Shown in pieces: positions 1-9,293 of a stretch of DNA of 64,000 bases (position 1 is the first letter of the stretch; each line of letters opens with the position of its first letter). The notes under the pieces are model-generated. The model was not told the DNA's origin. It saw only the letters and a list, made by a program, of their open reading frames with translations, and did not search any database. The translations under genes were made by a program, and so were the position numbers. This DNA is from Shewanella mangrovisoli. Lineage in GTDB: Bacteria; Pseudomonadota; Gammaproteobacteria; Enterobacterales; Shewanellaceae. The stretch covers positions 2,604,001-2,668,000 of the forward strand of contig NZ_CP080412.1 of the NCBI RefSeq assembly GCF_019457635.1, in the 5' to 3' direction.

Positions 1-27
1 TTGTAATCGCCATCTTAACTCCAGATG

Positions 28-411
28 TTACTTAGCTTGTTTCGATTTGTACTCGTCGATCGCCGCTTTAATGGCATCTTCTGCCAAAATGGAACAGTGG
101 ATTTTCACTGGTGGCAAGGCTAATTCTTCCGCGATATCGGTGTTTTTGATGGCCGCCGCTTGCTCGATAGTCTTGCCTTTTACCCACTCGGTTACCAGTG
201 AGCTAGACGCAATCGCGCTGCCACAACCGTAAGTTTTGAACTTAGCGTCTTCGATGATGCCGTCTGCACCGATTTTCAGCTGTAACTTCATCACGTCACC
301 ACAGGCAGGCGCTCCCACCATACCGGTCACGACCGAAGGATCGTTCTTGTCGAAAGAACCTACGTTACGTGGGTTCTCATAATGATCTATCACTTTTTCA
401 CTGTAAGCCAT
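28..411 (-). CDS. iscU: Fe-S cluster assembly scaffold IscU
   Basis: This 127-residue protein is the scaffold on which IscS-derived sulfur and iron are built into [2Fe-2S] and [4Fe-4S] clusters in the cytoplasm. The three cluster-ligand cysteines fall at C37 (GAPACGD), C63 (YGCGSA) and C106 (KIHCSIL), with D39 beside the first. The LPPVK motif recognised by the HscA chaperone lies at about residues 99-103. Length and residue spacing match the E. coli family member exactly. It lies 37 bp downstream of iscS in the same minus-strand transcript; iscA, hscBA and fdx would be expected beyond position 1, outside the window. Confidence 0.98.
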   Translation of the reverse strand: MAYSEKVIDHYENPRNVGSFDKNDPSVVTGMVGAPACGDVMKLQLKIGADGIIEDAKFKTYGCGSAIASSSLVTEWVKGKTIEQAAAIKNTDIAEELALPPVKIHCSILAEDAIKAAIDEYKSKQAK

Positions 412-448
412 GGTACTGCTCCAAAATTATCTATTGTAAACGGTCGAA

Positions 449-1663
449 TTAATGATGGGCCCATTGAACCTGATTCAGGTCGATGCCATCTTTGAACATC
501 TCCCACAATGGAGACATTTCTCTTAATTTATCAATAGATTGTGTAATAGTTTCGATAGCGTGGTCGATTTCTTCTTCGGTAGTAAAACGACCGATTGAGA
601 AACGAATTGAGCTATGCGCCATTTCATCATTTAAACCGAGCGCACGTAACACGTAGCTTGGCTCGAGACTGGCTGACGTACAGGCAGAACCCGATGAAAC
701 CGCTAAATCTTTTAATGCCATCATCAGCGACTCACCTTCAACATAGTTGAAGCTGACGTTCAGGCTACCGCTCACACGGTGAGTCATGTCGCCGTTTACA
801 TACGTCTCTTCGATGTGCTTGATGCCATTCCATAACTTGTCACGCAGCTGAGCGATACGGGCGTTGTCCGTTGCCATTTCAGCTTTTGCGATAGCAGCCG
901 CTTCACCTAAACCGACGATTTGGTGAGTCGCCAGTGTACCACTGCGCATACCACGCTCATGGCCACCGCCGTGCATTTGGGCTTCTAAGCGAATGCGTGG
1001 CTTACGGCGCACGTACAGCGCACCAATCCCTTTTGGACCATACATTTTGTGGCCAGAGATAGAGATCAGGTCGACCTTAGTCGTTTGTACATCGATAGGT
1101 AATTTGCCCGCGCTTTGTGCAGCATCCATATGGAAGATAATGCCTTTTGAGCGGCATAATTCGCCGATGGCATCCACATCATGGATCACACCGATTTCGT
1201 TATTCACATGCATGATGCTGACAAGAATGGTGTCGTCGCGCATCGCCGCTTCTAAACGTTCCATCGGAATGATACCGTTGGCATCTGGCTCTAAGTAAGT
1301 GACTTCAAAACCTTCACGCTCAAGCTGACGGCAGGTATCGAGTACCGCTTTATGTTCAGTCTTGCTGGTGATGATGTGCTTGCCTTTCTTATTGTAGAAA
1401 TGCGCTACGCCTTTGATCGCCAGGTTGTTTGATTCGGTTGCACCTGAGGTAAACACGATTTCACGGTGATCGGCATTGATCAGATCAGCCACTTGGCTGC
1501 GTGCCACATCCACCGCTTCTTCCGCTTGCCAGCCATAACGGTGAGAACGTGATGCTGGGTTACCGAAGATGCCATCCATCGTCATGTATTGGAACATTTT
1601 TTCCGCGACTCGCGGATCAACAGGCGTGGTGGCGGCATAATCTAAATAGATAGGAAGCTTCAT
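449..1663 (-). CDS. iscS: Cysteine desulfurase IscS
   Basis: This PLP-dependent enzyme of 404 residues converts cysteine to alanine and passes the persulfide sulfur to IscU, to tRNA thiolation enzymes and to other acceptors. The PLP lysine is K206 in [10 protein letters not shown], and the persulfide cysteine is C328 in the loop [10 protein letters not shown]; both numbers equal those of E. coli IscS. The C-terminal segment ending WAHH resembles the IscU-binding tail. It follows iscR by 78 bp on the minus strand, so transcription should be under IscR control from the operator region at 2244-2293. Confidence 0.98.
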   Translation of the reverse strand: MKLPIYLDYAATTPVDPRVAEKMFQYMTMDGIFGNPASRSHRYGWQAEEAVDVARSQVADLINADHREIVFTSGATESNNLAIKGVAHFYNKKGKHIITSKTEHKAVLDTCRQLEREGFEVTYLEPDANGIIPMERLEAAMRDDTILVSIMHVNNEIGVIHDVDAIGELCRSKGIIFHMDAAQSAGKLPIDVQTTKVDLISISGHKMYGPKGIGALYVRRKPRIRLEAQMHGGGHERGMRSGTLATHQIVGLGEAAAIAKAEMATDNARIAQLRDKLWNGIKHIEETYVNGDMTHRVSGSLNVSFNYVEGESLMMALKDLAVSSGSACTSASLEPSYVLRALGLNDEMAHSSIRFSIGRFTTEEEIDHAIETITQSIDKLREMSPLWEMFKDGIDLNQVQWAHH

Positions 1664-1741
1664 AACACACTCCGTACTTAGCAGTCTCTGCCGAGGCTAC
1701 ATACAACGTACAAAAATAATTTTTATCGTATAACAAAAAGC

Positions 1742-2203
1742 CTATAAGCTGACTCTTTGCTCCTTTTGCATAGTGTCTTGCTTAAGCGAGATAAACTGCA
1801 CATCCCGTTTCTGCATTAAGCCAGCAAGACTGATACCATCTAAAAAATCTGAAATTTGTTTGCTTAAATCGCCCCAGAGCGAGTGCGTTAAGCAGCGAGT
1901 TCCACTCTGGCAATTGCCTAATCCTTGACAACGAGTCGCATCGACAGACTCGTCCACAGCATGGACCACCATGCCAACAGAAATATCATTAGCTTCGAGG
2001 CCTAAGCGATAACCACCACCTGGACCACGGACACTGGCCACTAGGCCATGCTTACGTAACTTTGCGAAGAGTTGTTCCAGATAGGAAAGCGAAATCCCTT
2101 GTCTTTCAGAGATATCCGCTAAGGGAACCGGTCCCGAAGCCGAGTGGATGGCCACATCGAGCATTGCGGTTACTGCATAACGACCTTTAGATGTAAGTTT
2201 CAT
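1742..2203 (-). CDS. iscR: Fe-S responsive transcriptional regulator IscR
   Basis: Rrf2-family regulator of 153 residues that represses the isc operon when it carries a [2Fe-2S] cluster. The start is placed at the ATG giving [10 protein letters not shown], which aligns with the known family N terminus; in-frame TTG and ATG codons at 2221 and 2212 are possible but would add residues not seen in the family. The winged-helix DNA-binding part covers about residues 1-65 ([19 protein letters not shown]). The cluster ligands C92, C98 and C104 with H107 sit at the E. coli positions. First gene of iscRSU here, with tandem IscR sites just upstream pointing to autoregulation. Confidence 0.97.
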   Translation of the reverse strand: MKLTSKGRYAVTAMLDVAIHSASGPVPLADISERQGISLSYLEQLFAKLRKHGLVASVRGPGGGYRLGLEANDISVGMVVHAVDESVDATRCQGLGNCQSGTRCLTHSLWGDLSKQISDFLDGISLAGLMQKRDVQFISLKQDTMQKEQRVSL

Positions 2204-2243
2204 AACTACCATAGCTCCCAAACAGGTATGGGGTTATTTCAAC

Positions 2244-2268
2244 ATACCCGAGTATTTCAGTCAAGTAT
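2244..2268 (-). promoter_or_regulatory. IscR type 1 operator, proximal
   Basis: This 25-bp site starts 41 bp upstream of the iscR ATG. Compared by eye with the type 1 IscR consensus (ATASYYGACTRWWWY followed by AGTCRRSTAT), 24 of 25 positions agree, the exception being G for C in the first GACT. Holo-IscR binding here would repress iscRSU. The position and quality make this a confident prediction, though no binding is shown. Confidence 0.85.
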
Positions 2269-2293
2269 AAAACCTAGTAAAATACTCAAGTAT
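2269..2293 (-). promoter_or_regulatory. IscR type 1 operator, distal (weaker)
   Basis: This site directly abuts the proximal operator with no gap. About 20 of 25 positions match the type 1 IscR consensus; the right half (ACTCAAGTAT) is good and the left half is weaker. Tandem IscR sites upstream of iscR are known in E. coli, so this is probably the second site of the array. Confidence 0.65.
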
Positions 2294-2553
2294 ATAAGCG
2301 TGCAGTGAACCAATACCCTTTCATCTTGGTGGGGTATTTAACCTTTTTCTGCCCTAAGATTCAATGCTAAAGGGGCAATTAATCATCCTAATCGCCCCCA
2401 TATCGGGATCTAACGCACTCTCTTAGAATGAAAGCTAACCACCTAGGTACACTCTGTTCAAAAACCGCGCAACCACAGTGGAAATTGAACGGCAATCATA
2501 GGTGGCAGAAGCATGTGGATTAATATCAACACGCCCTGCGCAAAACACCTTAA
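2294..2553. other. Intergenic region cysE-iscR with one hairpin
   Basis: No credible gene is seen between the IscR sites and the cysE stop. At 2372-2398 there is a hairpin with a 10-bp stem carrying one mismatch (GGGGC arm paired to GCCCC) and a 7-nt loop. Read on the minus strand it is followed by CTTTAGC, so it could be a weak terminator for the trmJ-cysE transcript, but the U-tract is short. Nothing else was recognised. Confidence 0.4.
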
Positions 2554-3375
2554 TTAAATGCTGGGGTCAAACTCGTCGAGCGCACTCTGGCGCTTATCGG
2601 CAGCGGCTTTTTCCGCGTCGTTAAACTCACCCACATTCAGCTCAGGCAATCTTTCGGTGCAGACATCGCCACCTAGGCGCTGAATGGCTTGACACAATTC
2701 CTGCACTTTTGAATCCATTAAATGCATATGGTCTAGCATTTGACCGATAGCGTTCGCGACGGGGTCCGGATTATCGGGAGACACTGCATATGCATCGAAG
2801 CCATATTTCTTGGCCATGGCGCTGCGACGCTCAGACTTCTCTTTCGATTGTGGCGAAGGTGTGGCGACCACGCGCCCCGGGATCCCGACCACTGTCGTAT
2901 CCTTAGGCACATCTTTCACCACCACAGAGTTAGAGCCGACACGGGCCCCATCATGCATAGTGATAGGACCTAAAATCTTAGCCCCTGCGCCCACGACCAC
3001 ATTATTGCCCAGTGTGGGATGGCGTTTACCCGCCTGCCAGGTGGTGCCGCCGAGCGTCACGCCGTGATACAAAGTACAGTCATCGCCAATCTCGGCGGTT
3101 TCACCGATCACTACGCCCATACCATGGTCGATAAAGAATCGATCGCCAATAGTGGCACCGGGATGGATCTCCACTCCCGTCAACCAGCGCGAAAAAGTCG
3201 ATAAACAACGGGCCATTAAGCGCCAATCACGCTTCCATAATTTATGGCTTATCCGGTGCAGCCAAATGGCGTGCATGCCAGGATAGTTGACCAAGATCTC
3301 AAAGGCGCTGCGCGCCGCGGGATCACGGTGATATATAGATTCAATGTCTTCTTTTAGCCTAGCTATCACACCCAT
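2554..3375 (-). CDS. cysE: Serine O-acetyltransferase (CysE, short N-terminal type)
   Basis: Makes O-acetylserine from serine and acetyl-CoA, the committed step of cysteine synthesis. The 273-residue protein has the left-handed beta-helix of hexapeptide repeats at about 70-180, with the [16 protein letters not shown] motif holding the catalytic histidine (about H84). The N-terminal helical domain is much shorter than in E. coli CysE, as in the cysE2/EpsC-type enzymes seen next to isc genes in Azotobacter. A charged tail of about 90 residues follows the helix. It lies 45 bp after trmJ and just ahead of iscR, which fits supply of cysteine to IscS. Confidence 0.95.
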   Translation of the reverse strand: MGVIARLKEDIESIYHRDPAARSAFEILVNYPGMHAIWLHRISHKLWKRDWRLMARCLSTFSRWLTGVEIHPGATIGDRFFIDHGMGVVIGETAEIGDDCTLYHGVTLGGTTWQAGKRHPTLGNNVVVGAGAKILGPITMHDGARVGSNSVVVKDVPKDTTVVGIPGRVVATPSPQSKEKSERRSAMAKKYGFDAYAVSPDNPDPVANAIGQMLDHMHLMDSKVQELCQAIQRLGGDVCTERLPELNVGEFNDAEKAAADKRQSALDEFDPSI

Positions 3376-3420
3376 GCTTCAATCCTTCGCGATTAGCGTT
3401 ATATGCCAAATGTGCTTTGG

Positions 3421-4146
3421 CTATTTTTGTTTGTTACCCACCACTTTATCTATCGAGGTTAAAATGCCTCGAAGAATGTTCATCTCTTGGCTTTCGATAC
3501 GAGCACGGCTAAACAGACGACGTAGCTTAGTCATCACTTGGCCGGGGTGGTTTTTAATAATAAACCCTGTCGATGATAAGGTGCTTTCTAAGTGCACAAA
3601 GAAACGCTCAAGATCGGCAGAAAGCGGATATTCTTCCTCCACTTGCGGCGCCGCTGTTTGCGCTAAGTGTGCCACACGCGTCTCATAACAAATGATCTGC
3701 ACTGCTTGTGCTAAATTCAATGAGCTGTATTCAGGGTTAGCAGGAATCGCCACATGATAAGTACATTGCTGTAATTCTTCATTGGTCAAACCATGATTTT
3801 CACGGCCAAAGACAATGGCGACGGGTCCTGTTAATCCCTCATTGACCAACTTTTGCCCCGCTTCACGGGGGTCGAGCATTGGCCAATCTAAGGTACGACT
3901 GCGGGCACTGGTGGCAATCACTAAACTGCAATCGGCGATGGCTTCCTCTAAGGAATCCACTTTCACCAGATGCTTTAAAATGTCTGATGCACCGGCGGCC
4001 AAGGCAATGGATTGACCATCCACTTCACATCTTGGTTCGGCAAGATACAGGGTCGATAACCCCATGGTCTTCATCGCTCTGGCGGTCGAGCCAATATTGC
4101 CGGGGTGCGATGTCCCCACTAAAATCACACGAATATTACTTAGCAT
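3421..4146 (-). CDS. trmJ: tRNA (cytidine/uridine-2'-O-)-methyltransferase TrmJ
   Basis: SPOUT-class methyltransferase of 241 residues expected to 2'-O-methylate position 32 of certain tRNAs. The knot-forming motifs are visible: [20 protein letters not shown] at the N terminus, [15 protein letters not shown] near residue 110-125, and [11 protein letters not shown] near 145. Length is close to E. coli TrmJ. In many gammaproteobacteria trmJ sits directly upstream of the isc operon, and here trmJ-cysE-iscRSU share one strand. The trmJ start is divergent from suhB, about 155 bp away. Confidence 0.93.
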   Translation of the reverse strand: MLSNIRVILVGTSHPGNIGSTARAMKTMGLSTLYLAEPRCEVDGQSIALAAGASDILKHLVKVDSLEEAIADCSLVIATSARSRTLDWPMLDPREAGQKLVNEGLTGPVAIVFGRENHGLTNEELQQCTYHVAIPANPEYSSLNLAQAVQIICYETRVAHLAQTAAPQVEEEYPLSADLERFFVHLESTLSSTGFIIKNHPGQVMTKLRRLFSRARIESQEMNILRGILTSIDKVVGNKQK

Positions 4147-4228
4147 GAAACGACTTAATTTAATTCACAAAACACAGGGAGCGAATACTATCACAGGCGT
4201 GCGTGAATGCTTATATGAAAATCGGTAT

Positions 4229-4256
4229 TTGATATAACATTCAAATCGAGTATAAT
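4229..4256 (+). promoter_or_regulatory. suhB sigma70-type promoter
   Basis: A -35 element TTGATA (4229-4234) and a -10 element TATAAT (4251-4256) are separated by 16 bp. The expected start of transcription is near 4263, giving a 5' leader of about 38 nt that contains the boxA described separately. Confidence 0.75.
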
Positions 4257-4274
4257 GCCGCCCGCTATTTTTAA

Positions 4275-4286
4275 CGTTCTTTAACA
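4275..4286 (+). promoter_or_regulatory. Nus boxA in suhB leader
   Basis: The sequence CGTTCTTTAACA matches 10 of 12 positions of the E. coli rRNA boxA TGCTCTTTAACA. It ends 3 nt before the Shine-Dalgarno AGGGG (4290-4294) of suhB. In E. coli, SuhB is part of the Nus complex and represses its own gene through a boxA in the leader; the placement here suggests the same autoregulation by blocking ribosome access. Confidence 0.75.
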
Positions 4287-4300
4287 TCCAGGGGATTGCA

Positions 4301-5104
4301 ATGCATCCGATGCTGACGATTGCTGTTCGCGCTGCCCGCGCGGCCGGCCAAACTATTATGCGCGCTTACACTGAACTTGACCGAGTCGAAGTCAGTGCTA
4401 AAGGTGTCAACGATTTTGTTACCAGTGTAGATAAGGAAGCAGAAGCCGCCATTACCTATCAAATTCGCAAATCTTACCCTGATCACACTATCGTGGGTGA
4501 AGAGAAAGGCGAAAACCGTGGCGAAAACAAAGACTATGTTTGGATAGTCGATCCTCTGGATGGCACTAACAACTTCGTTAGAGGCATTCCCCACTTCGCG
4601 GTTTCTATCGCACTGCAACACAAAGGCAAAACTGAAGTTGCCGTTGTGTATGATCCTGTTCGTGAAGAATTATTTACCGCTATCCGTGGTAAAGGCGCCA
4701 AATTAAACGATTTCCGTATCCGCGTAACCAATGTGACTGAACTGGCTCCAACCATTATCGGTACTGGTTTCCCATTCAAAGCCCGTCAACACACCGAAAG
4801 CTACATGGCAATCTTTGGCGAAGTGTTCGGTCAGTGTTCTGACTTACGCCGCGCAGGTTCTGCCGCATTAGACTTAGCCTATGTGGCTGCAGGCCGTTTA
4901 GACGGTTTCTTCGAAATCGGTTTAAAGCCATGGGATATCGCTGCTGGCGACTTAATCTGCCGCGAAGCGGGTGGCACAGTCACCGATTTCACTGGTGGTC
5001 ATAACTACCTGATCTCTGGCAACATCGTTGCAGGTTCACCGAAAGTGACCACAGAGTTAGTGAAAACCATGCGTCCTTTGCTGAACGAAGGTTTAAAGCG
5101 TTAA
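4301..5104 (+). CDS. suhB: Inositol-1-monophosphatase / Nus factor SuhB
   Basis: The 267-residue protein has the Mg-dependent inositol monophosphatase fold: GEEKGE near residue 67-72, WIVDPLDGTNNFVRG near 82-96 and KPWDIAAGDLICREAGG near 210. Its length equals E. coli SuhB, which besides phosphatase activity joins NusA/B/E/G in rRNA antitermination complexes. The ATG has a clear AGGGG ribosome site 6 nt upstream. It is transcribed alone from the promoter at 4229-4256 and ends at a bidirectional terminator shared with lolE. The boxA in its leader supports the Nus role in this organism. Confidence 0.96.
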   Translation: MHPMLTIAVRAARAAGQTIMRAYTELDRVEVSAKGVNDFVTSVDKEAEAAITYQIRKSYPDHTIVGEEKGENRGENKDYVWIVDPLDGTNNFVRGIPHFAVSIALQHKGKTEVAVVYDPVREELFTAIRGKGAKLNDFRIRVTNVTELAPTIIGTGFPFKARQHTESYMAIFGEVFGQCSDLRRAGSAALDLAYVAAGRLDGFFEIGLKPWDIAAGDLICREAGGTVTDFTGGHNYLISGNIVAGSPKVTTELVKTMRPLLNEGLKR

Positions 5105-5132
5105 TCACGCCCTGTAGGCAGTAAAGGATATT

Positions 5133-5162
5133 AAAAAGGCCAGTGAATTCACTGGCCTTTTT
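5133..5162. terminator. Bidirectional terminator suhB / lolE
   Basis: A perfect palindrome with arms AAAAAGGCCAGTGAA and its complement lies between the convergent suhB and lolE genes. It carries A-runs on one side and T-runs on the other, so it can terminate both transcripts. Confidence 0.85.
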
Positions 5163-5247
5163 GTTTTCTGCTTTCGTTATTTTGCTTTAGTTATTTAGCG
5201 TTAGCAATTCTGCTTTAGCTAATCGCACTTGTCGGCTTAAAGACTTT

Positions 5248-6498
5248 CTATCGACCCGCCAATGCCTGCGCAGGGCCAATCTGGCTCGCCTTCCACGCGG
5301 GATACAGGGTTGCGATAAGACTCATCACAAACGCCGTGGCAATCACTAAACCAGCATCCGTCATATGTAGCTCTGATGGCAGAAAGTCCACAAAATACAC
5401 ATCGGCCGACAGGAGTTGAATTCCGAGCAGCTGCTCAATGCCACGGGCGATAGCACTGAGATTAATCGCGGTCGCAATTCCTATCACACCGCCAAGGGCA
5501 CAACCCACAAGGCCATTTAACGCGCCTTGCACCATAAAAATCCCCATCACTGAAAGACGGCTTAAGCCCATGGTCATCAGAATAGCGATTTCACTGGCTT
5601 TATCCCGCACCGCCATCACTAGCGTTGAGACAATATTGAAACAGGCCACACCTATCACTAATACCAACACGAGATACATGATGGTGCGAACCAATTGAAT
5701 ATCTTGATATAAATGCCCTTGGGTACGCGTCCAATCACTGATATAGACAGACTGGTTTAAGGCATAACCTAGCTCGCGAATTTTCGCTGGCGCATCGAAT
5801 ACTTGCGCCACACTGATGCGAACACCGGTCACACCTTGATGTAAATTTAAGATATTCGCCGCATAGCGCATCGGAATATACGCCGTGGTTAACTCAAGCT
5901 CGCCGCCTAAACGGTACACACCCGACACCACAAAGCGATGGCTCTTGGCTGCCCGTAAACTGCCAGCATGTTCAGGATCAAGATCTTGCACATACAAAGC
6001 GAGGGTATCGCCGACCTCAAGGCCTAACTTTTTCAGCAGACTCTCTCCGAGGACGATGTGATTGTCATCCTCGCTCAAGCCTTGCCAAGTCTCTTTCGAC
6101 ATAAATTGCGAGAGGGTCGAGACTTTTGCCTCTTGCTCAGGGTCGATTCCTACAACGGCAAGCCCCTGAAAACCACCGGGCTTTTGCACTAATCCTTGCA
6201 TCCGAATAAAAGGTGCAGCCGCCGTAATGCCTTCAATCTGCATGGCAGTTTGCTCAACCGCGCGCCAGTCGGCAATCGGCTCATTCACACCAACCACATC
6301 GGCTTGGGAGATCACACCTAACAGACGCTGCTCTAACTCACGCTCAAAGCCATTCATGGCTGAGAGCACCACAATCAGTACTGCAACCCCTAGCGCAATG
6401 CCCGCGGTCGATGCAAAGGAGATAAAGCTAATAAAACTATTGGATTGGCGCGCACGATAAAAACGCCAGCCAATGGAGAGGGCTAATGGTCCTTTCAT
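5248..6498 (-). CDS. lolE: Lipoprotein-releasing ABC permease subunit LolE
   Basis: Inner-membrane subunit of the LolCDE transporter that extracts outer-membrane lipoproteins and hands them to LolA. The 416-residue protein has one N-terminal membrane segment (STAGIALGVAVLIVVLSAMNG), a large periplasmic MacB-like domain and three C-terminal membrane segments, as in the family. The N-terminal GIALGVAVLIV...SAMNGFEREL matches LolE better than LolC. Its start overlaps the lolD stop by 4 bp, so the two are translationally coupled. Third gene of the lolCDE minus-strand operon. Confidence 0.9.
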   Translation of the reverse strand: MKGPLALSIGWRFYRARQSNSFISFISFASTAGIALGVAVLIVVLSAMNGFERELEQRLLGVISQADVVGVNEPIADWRAVEQTAMQIEGITAAAPFIRMQGLVQKPGGFQGLAVVGIDPEQEAKVSTLSQFMSKETWQGLSEDDNHIVLGESLLKKLGLEVGDTLALYVQDLDPEHAGSLRAAKSHRFVVSGVYRLGGELELTTAYIPMRYAANILNLHQGVTGVRISVAQVFDAPAKIRELGYALNQSVYISDWTRTQGHLYQDIQLVRTIMYLVLVLVIGVACFNIVSTLVMAVRDKASEIAILMTMGLSRLSVMGIFMVQGALNGLVGCALGGVIGIATAINLSAIARGIEQLLGIQLLSADVYFVDFLPSELHMTDAGLVIATAFVMSLIATLYPAWKASQIGPAQALAGR

Positions 6499-7190
6499 TG
6501 GGCATGTTCCGCAACAGCTTGCAGATAACCATTCTTCATGGTGAGTTGTCTGTCCATCCGCGCCGCTAATTTAGGATCGTGAGTCACCACCACAAACGCC
6601 GTTCCGAGTTGATTGGCTAATTCGCGGATCAGCTCATAGACCGCCTCGCCGCTCTTGGCATCGAGGTTTCCCGTCGGTTCATCGGCCAGTACGAGTTTGG
6701 GTTTGTTGATCAGCGCCCGGGCAATTGCCACCCGTTGACGCTCGCCGCCCGAAAGCTCGGCGGGAATATGGCTCATTCTGTGCCCAAGCCCTACTCTTTC
6801 GAGCAACATTTTGGCATCGGCCTGCGCCTGAGCGCGGTCTCTGCCTTGAATAAACGCTGGCATAGCCACGTTTTCCAGCGCACTAAATTCGGGCAATAAA
6901 TGATGGAACTGATAGATAAAGCCTAAGTCTTGGTTGCGGATCTGCGCCTGACGGGCACTGCTCACCTGATATAAATCCTCACCCGCTAACAAGACTTTGC
7001 CAGCAGAGGGTTTATCCAAGGTGCCCATAATATGCAGCAGCGTACTCTTGCCTGAGCCAGAGGTACCGACAATCGCCAGTTGCTCGCCCTTAAATACCTG
7101 TAAATCCACCTCAGACAACACCTGAGTGGTCACATCGCCATCGTGATAACTCTTACTCACCGCCTGCACTTGCAGTAACACGTCTTGCAT
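6495..7190 (-). CDS. lolD: Lipoprotein-releasing ABC ATPase LolD
   Basis: Cytoplasmic ATPase of 231 residues that drives lipoprotein release by LolCE. Walker A is GTSGSGKSTLL (about 42-52), the signature is LSGGERQRVAIARAL (about 146-160) and Walker B is LVLADEPTGNLD (about 166-177). The Q-loop and the switch histidine (VVVTHDPKL) are present. It is placed between lolC and lolE in the usual order, 96 bp after lolC and overlapping lolE. Confidence 0.97.
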   Translation of the reverse strand: MQDVLLQVQAVSKSYHDGDVTTQVLSEVDLQVFKGEQLAIVGTSGSGKSTLLHIMGTLDKPSAGKVLLAGEDLYQVSSARQAQIRNQDLGFIYQFHHLLPEFSALENVAMPAFIQGRDRAQAQADAKMLLERVGLGHRMSHIPAELSGGERQRVAIARALINKPKLVLADEPTGNLDAKSGEAVYELIRELANQLGTAFVVVTHDPKLAARMDRQLTMKNGYLQAVAEHAQ

Positions 7191-7286
7191 TGAGATTCTC
7201 GCTATTGATTCTAAATGACATGGATAACCCCATGTCTAAACACGTCTCTCATCATGGGAGCGACGCTTTAATTTGTTACATCGCTG

Positions 7287-8519
7287 CTATTCGTAACGCA
7301 GCGCCGTGGCGGGTTGCACCCGCGCCGCTCGCAATGCGGGGTAAAGTGTCGCCACTAAGGTGACGACTAAGGTGCCGACAATAATCATCGACAATTGCCC
7401 CAGTTCTAATTTAACGGGCAGCACTTGCCCAGTGCCTAAAATAGAAATCCCCAAGGTCGCCATAATGCCATTTAAATTAAGGGTGAGCAGAATGCCGACC
7501 ACCAGCCCCAGTACTAAACCTAAGACCGCATTCAACAAACCTTGCACCACGAAAATGCCCATCACCGCCGAGGTACGTAAGCCTTGGGTTTTGAGTACCG
7601 CCACGTCGGTGGTTTTATCCACCACCATCATCACCAGCGCCGACACTATGTTAAACGCCGCCACGGCCACAATCAGGCTCAGCATCAGCGACATCATGTT
7701 TTTTTCCATCTTCACGGCACTAAACAGATGACCATAGGTGTCGCGCCAATCACTAGTCGTCGCCTCTATGCCCTGCTCAGTAAGAACTTGCTTTACGTCC
7801 TTAGCCAGTGCGGGGGCCATAAATGGGTCGCTCAAATACAGCCTAAGCTGATTGATTTCATCACTGGGTTGACGCATTAAGCGCTTGGCATCTTGGTAAT
7901 GAATGTATGCGACGCCTGCATCCACCTGTGAGCCCATCTCAAACACGGCGGACACTAAAAACTTGCGTTGGCTAGGGACTGGGCCGAGGGGCGAATACAC
8001 CACGCCATCGCCGCTTAATAGGCGCACAGTATCACCCGGGCTGACCTTTAATTGGCGCGCAAGCTCGCTGCCTAAAATGACCTTATATTGGCCACTAGTT
8101 AGCTCGTTAAATGCGCCCGAATAAGTATGCTGTGCCACCATAGAGAGTTTTTCGGCAAGCTCAGGAAACACCCCAAACACTTGCACGGCGCGGATATTCG
8201 CCGCCGATTGCACCATGGCTTGGGTCGACACGCTCGGCGTCACGCCCTGCACGCCCGGCAAGGCTTTGAGTTTGTCCGCAGGTATAGTCCAATCACTTAA
8301 GGGCGCCTCAGTCACCACAGTCAATTGCGGTACAGCCCCCAGAATGCGCTGCTTTAATTGTCCTTCGAGGCCATTCATCACCGAGCTGACCACGATTAAG
8401 GCCGCCACCCCTAAAAAAATGCCCGAAACGGCAAATAAGGTAATAAAAGAAGCAAAGGCGTTTGCTTTTCTGGCCCGCCAATAACGGTAACCAACGTAGA
8501 GAGGAAATCGAAGATCCAT
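7287..8519 (-). CDS. lolC: Lipoprotein-releasing ABC permease subunit LolC
   Basis: Partner permease to LolE, 410 residues, with the same layout: membrane segment near 25-50, periplasmic domain to about 265, then three membrane segments. In the LolCDE complex LolC is the subunit that contacts LolA through a hook in its periplasmic domain; that hook is inferred from family knowledge and not located here. It shares only moderate similarity with the lolE product in this window, as expected for the two paralogous permeases. First gene of the operon, divergent from the PilZ-like gene over a 94-bp gap. Confidence 0.9.
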   Translation of the reverse strand: MDLRFPLYVGYRYWRARKANAFASFITLFAVSGIFLGVAALIVVSSVMNGLEGQLKQRILGAVPQLTVVTEAPLSDWTIPADKLKALPGVQGVTPSVSTQAMVQSAANIRAVQVFGVFPELAEKLSMVAQHTYSGAFNELTSGQYKVILGSELARQLKVSPGDTVRLLSGDGVVYSPLGPVPSQRKFLVSAVFEMGSQVDAGVAYIHYQDAKRLMRQPSDEINQLRLYLSDPFMAPALAKDVKQVLTEQGIEATTSDWRDTYGHLFSAVKMEKNMMSLMLSLIVAVAAFNIVSALVMMVVDKTTDVAVLKTQGLRTSAVMGIFVVQGLLNAVLGLVLGLVVGILLTLNLNGIMATLGISILGTGQVLPVKLELGQLSMIIVGTLVVTLVATLYPALRAARVQPATALRYE

Positions 8520-8613
8520 TGAAAGAGGGCTGCGTCCTGTGTGCTGAACTTGCTAAATCATAAAGATGGGCACGATAATAGGGGTTTAGGTCCTATAAAT
8601 AAAGAGGCAAGCC

Positions 8614-9234
8614 TTGTTCACTGACACCAATCCGTATTTTAGTGTGCCTCATCCCTTTACCGCTTACTTAAGCCTTTGGGACGAAAACCAGCCACTACCC
8701 AGTGAAATGGCTTTAAGATCAATGCAATCCCTAGGGATCCAGCTCCTGAGCGAAGTCAAAGCCCTTGAGGCCAGTTGCCTGTTGCAACTGCGGCATTTAG
8801 ACAACGAAGCCAAGGTGGTGGTGGACTTTCTCAAGCTCCAATCCCGCAAGGTGGATTTAGTCCTGCAGCATGTACTCGAAAAAGAAGTGCAAGAGGGCGA
8901 TAAATTTAGCGGTTGTCAGTTTGGTGGCAGTGGTATTCGCCTGATGAGCAAAGAGGCCCTCCCCCTTGGACGCCAATATAAAGTGACCTTATTTATCCAC
9001 GAAGAATTGGTCGCCATTTTATGTTTTGCCAAGGTTACGGCCTGCTTAGTTTCGCAGGAAGGCCAATCCGATGGGCCGCAAGCACAACTGCACAATGCCG
9101 CATCGCCCTATCTCGTCGACCTCGAATTTAGTCAAATACTGGATGCGGATGTCGAGCAACTGGTCAAAGCGAGCCTCAATGTGCAACAAAAACAACTTAA
9201 ACTGCGTAAACAGGCCCGTGACGAGCGCCAATAA
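8614..9234 (+). CDS. PilZ-like domain protein
   Basis: A 206-residue cytoplasmic protein with no signal peptide or membrane segment. Residues about 80-170 look like a PilZ domain: the stretch CQFGGSGIRLMSKEALPLG recalls the D/NxSxxG strand of c-di-GMP-binding PilZ proteins, followed by beta strands KVTLFIHEELVAILCFAKV. The upstream RxxxR motif that grips c-di-GMP is not evident, so ligand binding is doubtful. The start is TTG with GAGG six nt upstream. It precedes mfd by about 60 bp. The family assignment is moderate and no specific function can be given. Confidence 0.6.
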   Translation: MFTDTNPYFSVPHPFTAYLSLWDENQPLPSEMALRSMQSLGIQLLSEVKALEASCLLQLRHLDNEAKVVVDFLKLQSRKVDLVLQHVLEKEVQEGDKFSGCQFGGSGIRLMSKEALPLGRQYKVTLFIHEELVAILCFAKVTACLVSQEGQSDGPQAQLHNAASPYLVDLEFSQILDADVEQLVKASLNVQQKQLKLRKQARDERQ

Positions 9235-9293
9235 AGGCTAGCGTTTTTGCTGGCACCCTAGCGCCCAAGTCACTACAATGAACGCAACTTATT

